Assembly: GCA_022747635.1 (NCBI GenBank)
Contig: JAKTNV010000006.1
Coordinates: forward strand, 70,533,590-70,597,589
From: Hetaerina americana
Lineage: Eukaryota > Arthropoda > Insecta > Odonata > Calopterygidae
Reading direction: 5' to 3'
DNA: 64,000 nt
Part shown: piece after piece, positions 46,780 to 57,889 of the stretch
Layout: each line of letters begins with the position of its first letter
Position numbering within the stretch: position 1 is the first letter of the stretch
Program-made: the position numbers and the translations under genes
Notes under the pieces: generated by a model
What the model saw: only the letters and a program-made list of their open reading frames with translations
Told to the model about the DNA's origin: nothing
The model's database searches: none

Positions 46780-47480
46780 TGAACAATGAGAAGAGAGGCG
46801 GTGGGCGGGCACCGATCGAGGACGCTCAGCCACAAGAGTAGGAAGTCTTACTCTGGTCCCCCGCTCCCCTCGAGCGCGCGGAGTTACAGCACGTGGGGAT
46901 GGGGGTGGGGAAGGTTGGGGTTGTCGTGGAGACTCGGTGGGTGTGGCCCGAATGCTTGGACTTGGCTCCTCCTTGGTTCCCCCCTCCCTTCCGCCCCTCC
47001 CTCCGCCCCCTTCGACGCCCCCCTTCCATGGCGCCTCCCTCCTCTCGCCGCCAGCCCACCAGGGTGCTCCCTCTGCCCCCCATCCCCCTTCTCCGCCCCC
47101 ATCCTCCTTCTCCGCCCCCATCACGCCGAACCCCCCTCCCTTCCCTTGCCCGAATCCCAACGCGCTCCGGCACACGCCCCCACGCGGGGCGGAGGGGCGT
47201 CAGATTAAAGGGGAGGGGACCAAGGAGGACCCCCCCTTCGTACCCACCGCCCTCGCGATTATTCAAGGGGGATGTTCAACTACCGCTGAGGGTGGTCGTG
47301 CGAGTGGTGAAGATGCCGGTAGATATCCCCTCCCCCTGGGGCTCCGACTGGAGGCGGGGCGAGGCGGACATCGGGGGTGGGGCAGGCGGGGTGCACGTTT
47401 GGGGGATGGGACGGGGCGGGAGCTTTCCACGGCATCTGACGCCCGAGGGCGGTCCACTTCACGAGTTTGGGGGAGTGATA
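46780..47480. other. GC-rich island 2 with polypyrimidine core
   Basis: Strongly GC-rich. Between about 46965 and 47150 the plus strand is almost all C and T (CTCCCTTCCGCCCCTCCCTC-type). Frames are open on all six readings and encode only Pro/Ser/Arg/Gly-rich low-complexity peptides, so no gene is called. A promoter or CpG-island role is possible. Confidence 0.4.
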
Positions 47481-47890
47481 TGGTTCGTTGATCCAGTTTC
47501 ATCGCTGACTCCAACGATATAAATGACACCGGATGGATATTAATGGACTTTGAATGATAACAAATTGAAATGCGTAATTAAAAAGTAAAAGCATATATCT
47601 TATGCCGTTAAATATTTCTCATGCGTTTTTGGCACAGCATGGTACTATTTTCATCTGCGACTTCATCATTCATTTCTAGAGCATTGCGGTGGGAAATGGC
47701 AATTAATAGCCATGAGTCAAGTACTCGTATTCGTGATTTGGGCACAGAACAGTATGATAACTGCCGTGCGAGCGTGTTACTGAAAACTCACGCACTGGGT
47801 TTATTATAGTTGATGGCATGAGTAAGGTCTCGGCCAAAGGTGAATTGTCATACTCGTATCGTCATAAACTTTCTTCTCTCGTGCTTAATT

Positions 47891-47929
47891 CCAGAATAGA
47901 AGCCATCTAGCTGCTTCTATGCTGGAATG
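47891..47929. repeat. short imperfect hairpin
   Basis: TTCCAGAATAGAAGC pairs with GCTTCTATGCTGGAA across a 9-base loop, with one mismatch. No known RNA recognised. Confidence 0.5.
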
Positions 47930-48299
47930 CCTTCTGCTCTTTTACTCAATTGACGAGTCACAATAATTTATGTAAGCAATGCACTACCTCTAAACCCGGC
48001 AGACCTTTTCCGCTGCGACTAATATTCCTTTAATTCCGTGAGCTATAGATCAGTCTACGATTGGGTAGGATTTCATCCGTACTAACTCCAGAGGATTTTA
48101 AGGTGAAATGTAAGTAAATATAATAGTGATATTATAAGAAACATAATTTTGGTTAACGTGGAAAACTTAGTTTTGTCAAGTGATTATCCTATTGAACTCT
48201 AGTTACGGACGAATTTTTTGTAAAGCAGACATATAAATCAAACAGATGCAATGCATCTTAAGCAAAGGCGAGGAAACGAGTTGACCACAATAAATCTCA

Positions 48300-48620
48300 G
48301 AAGAAACCTAATAGAACTCGTGGTAGTTTTAGGGGAGGCGACCAACTTCTGAAGTAATTTGCGCCATTAGGCATAGATGGGAAAGGAAAGGTGAAGAGAT
48401 ACCCGGCGTCGGCATAGGCTACTCTTGGCGAAAGGCACCAAGGGGTTCGCAGTTTAACGTTCCATCTGACGGACGGCGTACTCACTTAAAGTGCTCTCCA
48501 CAAAGCACCCTAAGTAGGGATCGGGATACCTCGAAAAAATATATCGCCTTCAGGATTCGAACCCGGGCCCTATCAGTGGGAAGCCAGTACGTTAGCCACC
48601 GCACATTTCCGATCCCCCCC
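48300..48620 (-). mobile_element. tRNA-derived SINE, minus strand
   Basis: On the minus strand GTGGCTAACGTACTGGCTTC is followed by a perfect B box (GGGTTCGAATCC). Downstream is a body of some 200 bp (48300-48520) with GC-rich phrases and no coding frame. The tRNA-like head lacks a full acceptor stem, so it is not a functional tRNA. Confidence 0.6.
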
Positions 48621-48879
48621 AGGAGAAACTTTTCATTTAAGATATTTTAAATAAGTTACTTATTTCATATTGTAGCTTGCTATAATTAATTATAAATCCA
48701 CTCAGAGGTATCAGAAAATGTCTTTACTCTTCAGCACACAAGGAATGGGCTCTAGCGAGGGAACTATAATTTGCAAAACTTGCAAATACGCACGAAAATA
48801 TAACAATTCCTTCAATGGAAATATGTGAGCACTCCCTGCCACACGCTCCGAAAATCTTGTGGGAAAACTTGGGGATTCA

Positions 48880-49400
48880 TAGGCAGGAAGGGCGGAGGGA
48901 GGCGGCGTCAAAGGGAACCTCTTTTTGCTCGAGTTCAAAAAAGGAGGGTGAGTTTAAAGGGAACGTAGCATAAATGCGAAGGTAGGGAAAGGAAAATAGG
49001 TTCGCCGAGAGTAGGAAGTGAGAGGGGACGGATTGGGAGGCGGGGAGACGTCCAGTGGGCGGGAACACCAGGCTTCATGCGCGGGGTGGCCGGGGGAGGA
49101 GCGGTGGAATGGAAAGGGAAAAGCGGCTGAGAGCGTCGGGGTCGCGGGCTTTAAATGAACTGGGGGAGGGGGACGGTGTGAGGCACGTTTAAGCATTCGG
49201 GCCGGGGGGAGAGGCAGGTTGCCGCGTGTGGAGGGGAAGGGGGAGGAGCCTTGGAGGTCGCGTCACAGCAGACAGGGGCGCGAGAGAGCAGGGGCGGGAG
49301 AGAGAGGGAGCCCCCGAGAGAGTCAGTCACTCTCCTTATCCAGTTTCCCTCCCAACGGAGACGATCTCTTTCACTTTGACCACAGTGCGTCTGCTCTCAG
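48880..49400. other. GC-rich island 3, purine-rich plus strand
   Basis: The plus strand is dominated by G and A runs, with GAGAG motifs at 49265-49325. TCAGTC at 49326-49331 resembles an arthropod initiator directly after the GAGA-rich run. A promoter is plausible; no coding exon is evident. Confidence 0.35.
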
Positions 49401-49559
49401 CGTGAGTTTCGATGGATGTCGAACGACAGAGGGTACTCATCATCATGGGGAATCAATCCGAGGATTGGTTTGTGACATCTCTCTTCAATCTATATCCTGT
49501 TTCCAGCTAATCTCTTCATTACCTCTTAACTCCTTGCAATGACATGTTCTATTACTGCC

Positions 49560-51985
49560 TTGTAATCTTACCCTCTGTTCTCTTCAATAGTGGTGTTCAG
49601 TACGCTGTCGTGAATATCGTCTGTCCAATCAATTTTTACAAAACATATGCCTCAAGGTCGGTGTGGAGGCTACTGATCTCCGAACCTCAAAATTCCATTT
49701 ATCAAACATCCATCATCCATAAATTTTAACTGACAATTATTGAAAGTTGTTCCTGTTCATTTTTTGTGTTCCGAATGGAATGGAACGATTCGCGGCGACA
49801 CTTATACCACAATTACCCGTTCAGATAATAATGCATGGTATTACGGCGCGGATAAATAAATAAATTGCTTGAGTTACAAGTTAGACTTGAATGAAAGAAA
49901 CGATCGAACCCGCGTTAATTATGTTCTTTGATCTTTGAATGTATTCATAATAGAAAAAGAAGCATCAAAGGTGTCATAGAAATGGATTAAATTTAACGTT
50001 AAGATAGGTTAGCCCCATCAAAGCGTTGTATTTTAAAGACAATTTCCTATATTATTTCATAATTTCATTACTTAACTTTCCAAAATAATGGCATTTTTTT
50101 CAACACTCAATGGGTCATTTTTCAACTAAATATAACTATTAAAACTCAACTACATAACTAAATCCCAAAAGTACTCATTACTTTATGCAACACGGTTATT
50201 TTTGGCTCTTCAACCTCAATCATTTAAAGATAAAAATGAAAACAGTTTTCATTTTTAAAGAAAGGCATTTCAAATTTTAATTTGTGAAAACCAGGTCATG
50301 TTATTAACAAAAAGCGGTCCCAGATAACAATCTAATTTGATGTGCGAAGAAACAGAAATGGCGTTCATGTCAATGGAAAGGTCCTTGGAGATTCCACATC
50401 AGTAAAGGCTCTCGAAAACCACCGACAGTTGTAGACTAAGCGTTTGGCTTCAGGGCGCCCCATCTTCCCTCCAAGCGGAAACCATAAGGGAACAGCTGTT
50501 TCGACCGAGCCGGCCAGCAACTGAGCGTGCGTGAGGCGTGTCCCGCTGGCCTTGACCCGGAAACTCAAGGGCAAGGTCGAATAGTCTCGCGGTGGATCAC
50601 GGCGTTTTTCTGCTTTCTCCACGATGGTGTTGAACGCGTGGGTACTCCTTTTCTGACCATTTTTATAATTTCATCGACATGTATCCGTGTACATGACAGG
50701 TGTTACGATCGGAGTAGGACATTATCTGCGGTCTTATTGAAAAAAACTAATCATAAATCTTTCTCGGGAATGGTATGAACAGTACAGATGAATTAGAAAT
50801 ACTGCAACATTCTAGAATTCATGGTGGATACTCATCGGTGTAAATTTCCCATACAAAGCTGGTAACACATTCGGTGGCTTGTAATTATGTTCATTGAATT
50901 GAAACAAAATGCAAGTTTTAGCTCATTCTAATCAGGAGTTATATTTAAAACCAAATATTAAGCGTTTTAGTAAAACAATATACCGTAAGATAATCTTTCA
51001 TTGCACGAAATGGTAATTTTGGGAAGTTTTGTGCCGATTTAGTAGAATTTCCAAAATCAATTTCTAGTTGAGTGGCGAGCTAAAATCCACTACCCTGACG
51101 GACGGAATGTCGCGTCAATTTACAGGCAGTTGACGAGGGAACGAACGACCTTAGCAACAAACGGCCAAACTGAAAAAAACTTCCGCCATAGTGTTGATCA
51201 GAGCAAAAGTACTCAAAAATCATCTATTCATGATAACTAAACCAAAATTAGGGTAAACTTGCTCTATTTACATCACTGAAACTATTTGTATACGTACATC
51301 GCAAAATATTTCGACCAGTAAGCATAATATAAGCTTCATTTCATTACGGAGCGGGTTTCCAGGAACGCAAAAATATATTCACAGAATTTACGAAATCTAG
51401 TAAAGATGGCCTGATTGCAGCGTACCATATACGAAGTCCTCGTCGTACTCGCGTCATACAAGATAGGGCCAAACCGGTGAGCACTGCTTACAGTTATAAA
51501 ATTACCATCCCAGGGGAAGCTACTGTTACATATGTAAAAATACGACGAATGATTTAACCTCGGCTGTTCTTAGGCGGGGAATTTTCTCAGCAGAGGCGTG
51601 GCAGATACATACTTGTTTAAAATGCACGCGAATTGAAAGCGATGACGCTCATCGACGAATAATATGATGCGAGAAGGCTGGCCTCTGACTTAACTGAATG
51701 CCAAAAATGTCAATAATCTCGATAACCGGAAGAAATTGTGTAACACTATATCTTAATGAAAGGATACTCCTGATGGACCACTAAATGAACAACAGCGCGT
51801 CCCTTTTGTCATTGATGAGCTGACTGAATCTGAAAAATTTTCAAGGCTAAAGGACTTGTTTCATGACAAATTTATCAAGGAGGATTGATCAAAATGTTGC
51901 CATCGTAATACGACAGCAGTTTTCATGATTAGCATTTTTATGGCTAAATTGATGATGCCTGGGACCACTACTACCTCTAGGTCTT
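49560..51985. other. stretch without recognised features
   Basis: AT-rich except for a modest GC patch at 50380-50640; no recognised gene or element. Confidence 0.4.
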
Positions 51986-51989
51986 CGGG

Positions 51990-53290
51990 GAGAAAAAGAG
52001 GGTGGAGATGGCTCGCATCAAAAAGACTAACGCCCACTCCCCCTCCAGCCACGCGATTAGAAAGAAGACCCCGCCTTTCGACAAAGGTGCAGGTGGGAGG
52101 GAAGGTGGTGATGGGAGGAGACGAGGGATATCACAGGATGGAGAGAAGGGAGAGAGGCGGCGAACAAAGAGCCGCCACCTCTCCCGTACGCCCACCCCTG
52201 GGAGCGTGCACTCCCATGCCGTTAATTGACATCGTCCGCCCCTTTCGGCTGAGGTCGCCGCCTCTGCTCCTTCCCCCGGCGCGCGCGACCGCCCACAGCA
52301 CCACGGGGCCGAAGAAGGGCCCCGCCCGTTACAACCCCCTTCGCTCCGCTCCCGAGTACACCGGATCACTCATATCATAACGTGCGCTCACTCGCGGGGG
52401 TTAGGAGTATCCTCGCGTGTCGGGCGGTCACTTCACGAGCGATAGTGAGCATGTTTGTTAAGGAGGGGAGGGTTTGGGATTGGGGCACGACCGGTCCAGG
52501 GAGGCGTTGAATGAGCAGGAGGGTTGGGTGAACAGCACTGCGGGGGAAGGCGCAATGCGGCGACGGCCCCCATCTCCTCTGCCTCCCCCATCTTTCTCCC
52601 CCCCCCCCACGGAGGCGAGTGCTTCACTTATCATCCCACCCCCTCCCCGCTCGCCACACGCTGTACCGCCCACCCCTCGGGAGGCGGGGGAGGGTCCCCC
52701 CTCCTAAAAACCGTACGACGCACACACGCCACCCCTACCCTACGCTCCCGCACCCCTCCCCCACGATATAACCCCACCCCCGTCGGTAACCTCCCGTCAA
52801 TGCTGGGCCCAACCCGAGCCGGGATCCCCTGCCACGCCTATGCCCGTCACCACCCCCACCCCTGCCCGCCCCTTCTGCAGGCGTCGCCCGTTCGGGCGGG
52901 AACTGTTCTGGGACCGCCTTATCGCGGACTTTCGCACTAGCGCCGCATGATACTTGAGGAGGTGGCAGGAAGCCGCGCGCCCGCTCTCACTCTCTGTTCT
53001 CCGAGGTCGGTCGACCGAGCGCCGGCTCTCTCCTCTCCCCCAGCCGCCGGGAAAAGTGGGCGGTCCTCCCCGCCGGCCGGGTACGGCCTGCCGCCGCTAC
53101 GCGCTCCACTCCCACCCCTCCCGAAACACGTGACTACCCGCCCCCGCCGCTCCCCCTCCCCCTCCATTCTGGAAGGTCAGCTTGTTTATCCGCTCGTCGG
53201 CGATCGCCTGTGTCGTGTGACGTCAGCGCAGCGTCCTCGCTCGGGAGCATCGCGTCGCGTTCCGCATTTGCACGTTGGAGTTGAATGAGT
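51990..53290. other. GC-rich island 4
   Basis: The longest GC- and CpG-rich block in the window (about 1.3 kb), with G/C homopolymer runs at 52600-52620. It ends with a perfect cAMP-response-type palindrome (TGACGTCA, 53218-53225). Open frames on both strands are low-complexity. The layout resembles a CpG-rich promoter with a possible 5' exon to its right. Confidence 0.45.
53218..53225. promoter_or_regulatory. consensus CRE palindrome TGACGTCA
   Basis: An exact 8-bp CREB/ATF-type site at the right border of GC-rich island 4. One 8-mer can occur by chance; its place at the island edge makes it more suggestive. Confidence 0.35.
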
Positions 53291-53331
53291 GTAATCCAAT
53301 TCCTGGCACGCTAGGACTGGCGCACACGCCA

Positions 53332-53448
53332 ATGCCACCCCGTATCTCCTCTACCGTTAGTGCGAAGGACGTGCCCCCTATTCGATGCCGTAAGACAAAG
53401 GAGGTGGCCAAATTGGAGGATCTGGCCGAGAAACGCAGCAACCGCTGA
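53332..53448 (+). CDS. small open frame, 38 codons, downstream of island 4
   Basis: Begins MPPRISSTVSAKDVPPIRC and ends KLEDLAEKRSNR before TGA. It has a mixed-charge helix-like tail. Two bases after the stop lies AAG|GTATTC, a fair donor. It could be an upstream frame in a 5' untranslated exon. Not recognised; weak. Confidence 0.15.
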   Translation: MPPRISSTVSAKDVPPIRCRKTKEVAKLEDLAEKRSNR

Positions 53449-53804
53449 AGGTATTCCCTGGCGGTGAGAATGGAGTTGGGACGCTGAGTGACTTCATAAA
53501 AGCATTCCTTATTTTCGGTACCCTTTCGATAATCTCAACTCGTCTTTTAAACCAAAAAACAGAAAGAAATGAATGCTGGAAAAAGCTCTGATTCATCGAA
53601 AGCATCTTCGTGTGCGTCCCTGGGTAGTGTTATCCTTACTTCAGCAGCACCAAACTCATTTCCCTTTCAAAAATCAATTGTATGAATACCGTTGAAAATT
53701 GTTATCTCGACCTATTCGATAAAATTGTATTCATTTAGGACTGTGTTTGAAAACGACTTTCATTAGACGCAAATGAAGTCCTTCCTCATTTTGCAACCTC
53801 ATTC

Positions 53805-54366
53805 TCGCAAAATATTTAGGCATTAGGGATCTTGGGTGGGGAGTCCAAGTAGATAATTTGACACGGAAGGCATTTAAAGTATTGCATTGGGTGATGAGAA
53901 ATTTAAAAGGAAGTAGCGTAGCCACAAAAGAAAAAGCATATAAGGCACTGGTTATCCCTATCCTAGAATACTCCTCCATAGTATGGGATCCATATGAGGT
54001 GGGACATATTAAAAAGATAGAAAAAGTTCAAAGAAAGGCAGCAAGATATGTACTCGGAAGGTACAAATGAACAGATAGTGTCACAGAAATGTGAGATGTA
54101 CTGAAATGGGAGAGTTTGAAAAATAGAAGAAAAAGGAGTAGGTAAGGCGCGATGCATAGAATTGTTAAAAAGGACGAAGCGTGGGAAGATTTATGGCAAG
54201 GGATAGAAAAGTCTAACTTTAAGGGGAAAAACGACCATAGTTTCAAAATAAAAATAAGGACTCAAAAAACAAATAAGAAAAAATACTCTTTTTTATTGAA
54301 TAGAACTATAATTGATTGGAACCAGCTGCTTGGAGGTTTGTTTGAGCCCTTTCCATCCAATTTTTG
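53805..54366 (+). pseudogene. C-terminal reverse transcriptase of a second LINE family (CR1/jockey-like)
   Basis: The readable blocks form the well-known tail of the RT protein of these non-LTR elements: LAKYLGIRDLGWGVQVDNLT (53806), then KAYKALVIPILEYSSIVWDPY (53936), IEKVQRKAARYVLGRYK, stop, VTEM*DVLKWESLKNRRKRSR, and KYSFLLNRTIIDWNQL (54282). A few stops and one frameshift break it. The upstream polymerase blocks are absent, as in a 5'-truncated copy. This family differs from the fragments A-I. Confidence 0.85.
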
Positions 54367-54590
54367 AAGTTTTAGTTTAAATGTAAAGGAGCCACTGGGT
54401 AATAAACTTCATTGTAGTTATGAAAATATTGTTTGTATGTGATGTGGACGGCATTTTGTATGTGATGTGGAAGTGTCATTGAATGTAAAAATATTTTGTC
54501 TCTTACCTGTTTTTATATGTGTTCGTATGTAATTTTCGTTGTAAGAGTTATCTTTGACCTAAGTTGACCGTTGCCACCAGGAAAATCGCA

Positions 54591-54626
54591 TTGAGGTATC
54601 GGTAGTTCTCACGCGAAAATTTTAAG
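54591..54626 (+). repeat. 36-bp direct repeat, left copy
   Basis: TTGAGGTATCGGTAGTTCTC continuing to TTTTAAG is identical to 55636-55671. Confidence 0.9.
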
Positions 54627-54812
54627 CGCGAAAAATCGCCTAATTGCGACGTAATTGTGTAAACAAATAAATAAATATTCACGGGAAGTAAGCGACACAT
54701 AATGAATAATTAAAAAATTGTATTTTTAACGGTAATTATTGTTTCAAATCATTGCGGCCTGATCTTAACGGTAAGATTGAGTAAAGACATTTTATCTAGC
54801 AAGCCTTTTGTC

Positions 54813-54846
54813 TCGTGAGCCACCAAAAGGACGTGTGGCGGATAGT
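54813..54846. repeat. GTGTGGCGG motif shared with 63.3 kb
   Basis: GAGCCACCAAAAGGACGTGT followed by GGCGGATAGT parallels 63324-63355. Both can fold as a short hairpin. It resembles a conserved 3'-end hairpin of a LINE family. Confidence 0.45.
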
Positions 54847-55635
54847 ATTATGCTATCACCCATATTTGCATAACTTAGCACAAGAACCAATACAAAAACG
54901 TATGGCTATACACATCATGCAATCCTTTAATTTGTTTTTATATTTTTTTTCTTTTTTTAACTTCTAACATATCTCGAGCGGTAAGACCCAAAATTGAATC
55001 TGTCATTGGCGCGATCTAAATTCCTTACTTAATTTTGTTGACGCCATGTACCAACACAGTGTGGCGGCCATAAAAGTTTGTCGACCCTTCGTGTTACAAG
55101 GAAACTTGGGTGCTCTTTAACTTGGAAAAGGTCTAATAAATAGTCTTGCCCAAAAAGGGGTCTACGCGTTTTAATTAAAATGCATTGTAACTTAATTCAT
55201 TTACTGTTAAAGAATATATATTAGCACTCGTCTTATACATCATAGTTAAAGGCTGTGAAAGACATGCAAATATGTATGAACACCGGAAACGGAGTGAGGT
55301 ACACCTCATTACATGCTTTGTAAAATTTTCATCTCAGGGTAACATACATTCAAAGGTAAGAAAGTTGCGTGCATAGCGCCAATGTTAAAAGCCAGCGACG
55401 GAGATATTCACAGAAAGCGAACCTTGCTTTAATTTTATACATAAATGATGTTAATACCGAATCAAAAAATAGTCTTCGCCTATTTTTTCACAACAAAGCG
55501 TCATGCTGAGATACATTACCGGAGACCCGGAGACAAAGGTTGCGTTGGCAGTTGGTATCGTGAGATGTAAATGAAGACCATTGAGAAACTTGTTTAAATA
55601 GAGCCAACTCTAACTAGACGGATGTTAATTGCCTT

Positions 55636-55671
55636 TTGAGGTATCGGTAGTTCTCACGCGAAAATTTTAAG
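55636..55671 (+). repeat. 36-bp direct repeat, right copy
   Basis: Identical to 54591-54626, 1045 bp away. The enclosed segment has no coding potential that I recognise. Confidence 0.9.
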
Positions 55672-56339
55672 TGATAACAAAATGAAATATTAAGGGTAAA
55701 AGTGACACTTCGGAAATACTTCGGTGTATTCTTTACTTATTTATCATGAATTGCGGCATTAACTGCAAAAATCATCCACTTATAAATAAATATACGGTAA
55801 AGGTAAAAGAAAATAAGGACTTTTTTAAAGTTTGCTCGATTGAAATTTCTTCCGTTAATTTCCTTGATTGGAATTTCTTGCGAATTTTGATTAACGTAAA
55901 ATAAAAATTGGGCTAACGGCTCTTAAATTACCCCATTCTTCAGCAAAAAAAATGGCGTGACTATCGATTCCCGACAAATTATTGAAATAGGAAAAATATC
56001 TGAAGGGGGAAATGCTGGTTGCCTTTAACAACCAGTGCATATAAGAGTTAAATAGTTAGTGTTTCAACCCTCCATTTGAATTAAACGGTCCAGAAGGTTT
56101 TTTTGGAATTCCACTACTGAAAATAAAACTGCATAATTCCTCCGTCATACTAATTTTTAAAAAGAGCACAGCGTTCAAACGAATGAGTTACAAGTTACGC
56201 TGATTACATGAGCAAATATTTTAATTAGGAGCTTGTAGCGCTGAAGGGCGTGTCTAAGTATCTTGAGAAAGTTAATCAATACCGTTCGGAACTTTAATAT
56301 TATTATTATTATTAAGAAGCATTAAAGATCTCCCTAAAT

Positions 56340-57800
56340 CTCATTAGCCATCGGGGTCGCCTTTCCCATGGCAACCAGCGGATGAATTTCATCTAATTTT
56401 ACAACCACCCCGCGTTCACGAGGGCGCTGACCTACCCGCAAGTGCCTCCCTTTGAGGTTGGCAAGGGAGCGGTGGCGCCATGGCCGGATGTTGGGGGCCA
56501 GCGAGAGGGCTAAAGGGTCTCGGCAGTCGGTAGTCACCCGCCCCAACACTTCGCAACCCGTTCCGAATAATTCCGATCCCTTTTTTGCCCTCCATCTTCG
56601 CACCTCCTCTTCCTCCCGGTTGCGTCCCCTTGCTCCTGTGATGCCGCAGCGCGCTGGCGCAGCCCTACTGATCGACCCTGGCGCCAAATGCGAGGGAGGG
56701 GAAAAGGGTGTGGATTCGAGAGGGGAGGGGACCGAGGGGGGGGAACAGGGGCGAGAGAGGGCACAGCGACGACGCGGTAAAAAACTACTTCTTTAATTGT
56801 CTTGTCCCCTAATACTTTATTTAAAATTTTTGCCGAAAAAAGTGGGAAAACGAAGGAATGAATTCCAGGAAAGAGGCATTTTTGGACCACCCTTTCGACA
56901 TCGAGACAAAAACCACCCTCTCAAATTTTAATATTATAGTTAATGGTATCGAGAGGAGGAGGAGGAGGGCGAGAGGTGTGAAGGCAATGGAGGAGGAGGG
57001 GCTGGCGTTGTGGGCATGAGGGCGCCGCCACGCACCGAGCGAGGTGAGGCATCCTCCCCTCACGCCTATATATAAAGGGGAAATTGGGGATGGGGGAAGG
57101 CAGAACACACGCCAACCCTTCGGCCCCTCTCCGCCATCCCATACCCCTCGCCCCTTTTCGGAGGGGAGGTGGGCAGGATAAAAAAATCGCGAAGGAGGGG
57201 TGGAAAATTTTACATATTAAGGGGAAAAATCGTCCGTCGGTTAAGGGAGGTTTTTCGGCATTTCCACGCAGGCGGCGGGGGCAGGTAACGGCGAAGCAAT
57301 AGGACGATGGGATGGGTAAGCGGGGATAAAAAACCTTCCCCGCCCCGTATCGTCATGGACCGAGGAGAAAAACGGTCGCCGCGAGCTGAAGATGAGCACG
57401 ACTCGACGGAATGGGGAGCAGTGGGCACAGGCGAACATGACATAAAGAGAGGTACGCCTCACCAGAGGACGCCGGACGAGTCCGCATGCCCCCCTTCCCG
57501 GTCGGTAAGCGTGCTAGGCCATGGCCGGAGGGCGGCTCCGACCGTTACAACAGACCACGTGTCGGAGGAGGAAGAGAGATACGAAGAGAGAGAGGGAGTT
57601 ATGTGCTCGTCGGCCGCGGCAACAATCCCATTGAATACCTCTTTTGCTCCCATGTTTTTCTGCTCAAAATGCTCGTATTTCTTCAGCCATGTGTGACCGT
57701 TTGGGGCACCGAGTGACGTTTACGGCCGAGTTGATGGCTGTGGGGTGAGGAGAAGATAAGGATTTGGGAGAGAGAGAGGGCGATAGTGCTGGGCGGTAGC
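56340..57800. other. GC-rich island 5
   Basis: About 1.4 kb of GC-rich DNA in two sub-blocks (56340-56780 and 56950-57800). Frames on both strands are Arg/Gly/Glu-rich and unrecognised. A good TATA box lies between the sub-blocks. Confidence 0.4.
57069..57104 (+). promoter_or_regulatory. candidate TATA-type core promoter
   Basis: TATATAAAG at 57069-57077 fits the TATA consensus. A purine start dinucleotide (CAG at 57101) falls about 32 bases downstream, the usual TATA-to-start distance. The setting in a GC-rich island in AT-rich surroundings adds weight. No first exon can be proven. Confidence 0.3.
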
Positions 57801-57889
57801 GTAGTAATCTAAACTTATTCCTGGCATGCGAGTTTATGGGTTTAAACTGTTCGCGGGCGAGCGCCAAGTGTGGCGTAATCATTCATATT

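Noticed and set aside
46648..47522. Several frames of 140-209 codons
   Set aside because: They arise from C-rich or G-rich runs and encode Pro/Ser- or Gly/Arg-rich peptides on both strands, typical composition artefacts.
48530..48620. Functional tRNA gene on the minus strand
   Set aside because: The B box is perfect, but no complete acceptor stem or cloverleaf can be drawn; a SINE is the better reading.
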